In this document: piece after piece, positions 6,045 through 6,119 of the stretch | Position numbering within the stretch: position 1 is the first letter of the stretch | How the letters are laid out: every line of letters begins with the position of its first letter | DNA from: Egerieenecus merdigallinarum | GTDB taxonomy: Bacteria; Bacillota; Clostridia; Christensenellales; Aristaeellaceae | Assembly (NCBI GenBank): GCA_018711985.1 | Contig: DVHS01000076.1 | Span: forward strand, 1-6,119 | Direction: 5' to 3' | Length of the DNA stretch: 6,119 bases | Position numbers and translations under genes: made by a program | Notes under the pieces: model-generated | Seen by the model: only the letters and a program-made list of their open reading frames with translations | What the model was told of the DNA's origin: nothing | Database searches by the model: none

Positions 6045-6119
6045 TCAATCGCTCACGGGATAGACATGCTGATATTCCGTCCTGTTCAGCTCCTGCAAGC
6101 ACTCCAGCTCCCGCATGTC
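6045..6119 (-). CDS. 3' end of an unidentified gene, cut by the window edge
   Basis: A frame entering from the right edge runs for 24 codons to TGA at 6047-6045. The visible C-terminus begins DMRELECLQELNRTEYQHVY and ends PVSD. The composition is protein-like, and a strong intrinsic terminator follows 41 bases later on the same strand, which supports a real gene end here. A second frame is also open to a TGA but has a less natural composition. The fragment is too short to assign a family. No function is proposed. Confidence 0.55.
   Translation of the reverse strand, partial: DMRELECLQELNRTEYQHVYPVSD

Overview
The window looks like a stretch of a GC-rich Clostridia-type (Firmicutes) chromosome. 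The evidence is near-perfect AGGAGG-type ribosome binding sites before every gene, classical hairpin-plus-U-run terminators, and the linkage of a YaaO-like PLP enzyme to thymidylate kinase, which is also seen in Bacillus and relatives. All convincing genes lie on the minus strand, so transcription runs from high to low coordinates. The long plus-strand frames are antisense shadows of GC-rich genes. I cannot name the species.

Reading in the direction of transcription, the right edge (6119 to 6045) carries the last 24 codons of an unidentified gene, followed by a clear intrinsic terminator (6003-5971). A second unit contains a GTG-started 495-residue protein (5903-4416). It resembles two glycosyltransferase-type domains joined together: an N-terminal GlcNAc-transferase-like part that lacks the expected acidic motif, and a C-terminal HtrL/YibB/WaaH-like part. 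It overlaps by 14 bases a hotdog-fold acyl-CoA thioesterase (4429-3962). A strong terminator (3907-3865) closes this unit.

A sigma-70-type promoter (TTGCAT, 17 bases, TACAAT; 3848-3820) begins immediately after that terminator. It should drive a three-gene operon. The first gene is a YaaO-like Orn/Lys/Arg-decarboxylase-family PLP enzyme (3788-2433). The second is a fusion of a HAD phosphatase with thymidylate kinase (2445-1162). The third is mnmA, the tRNA 2-thiouridylase (1165-80). The genes overlap by 13 and 4 bases, with each downstream Shine-Dalgarno inside the preceding gene, so translational coupling is likely. After mnmA there is no terminator, and a possible start of another gene runs off the left edge.

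The window is mostly housekeeping: dTTP supply, tRNA wobble-uridine thiolation and acyl-CoA turnover. The two less ordinary items are the HAD-thymidylate kinase fusion and the two-domain, possibly degenerate, glycosyltransferase-like protein. I saw no mobile element, CRISPR array, tRNA, rRNA or defence system.
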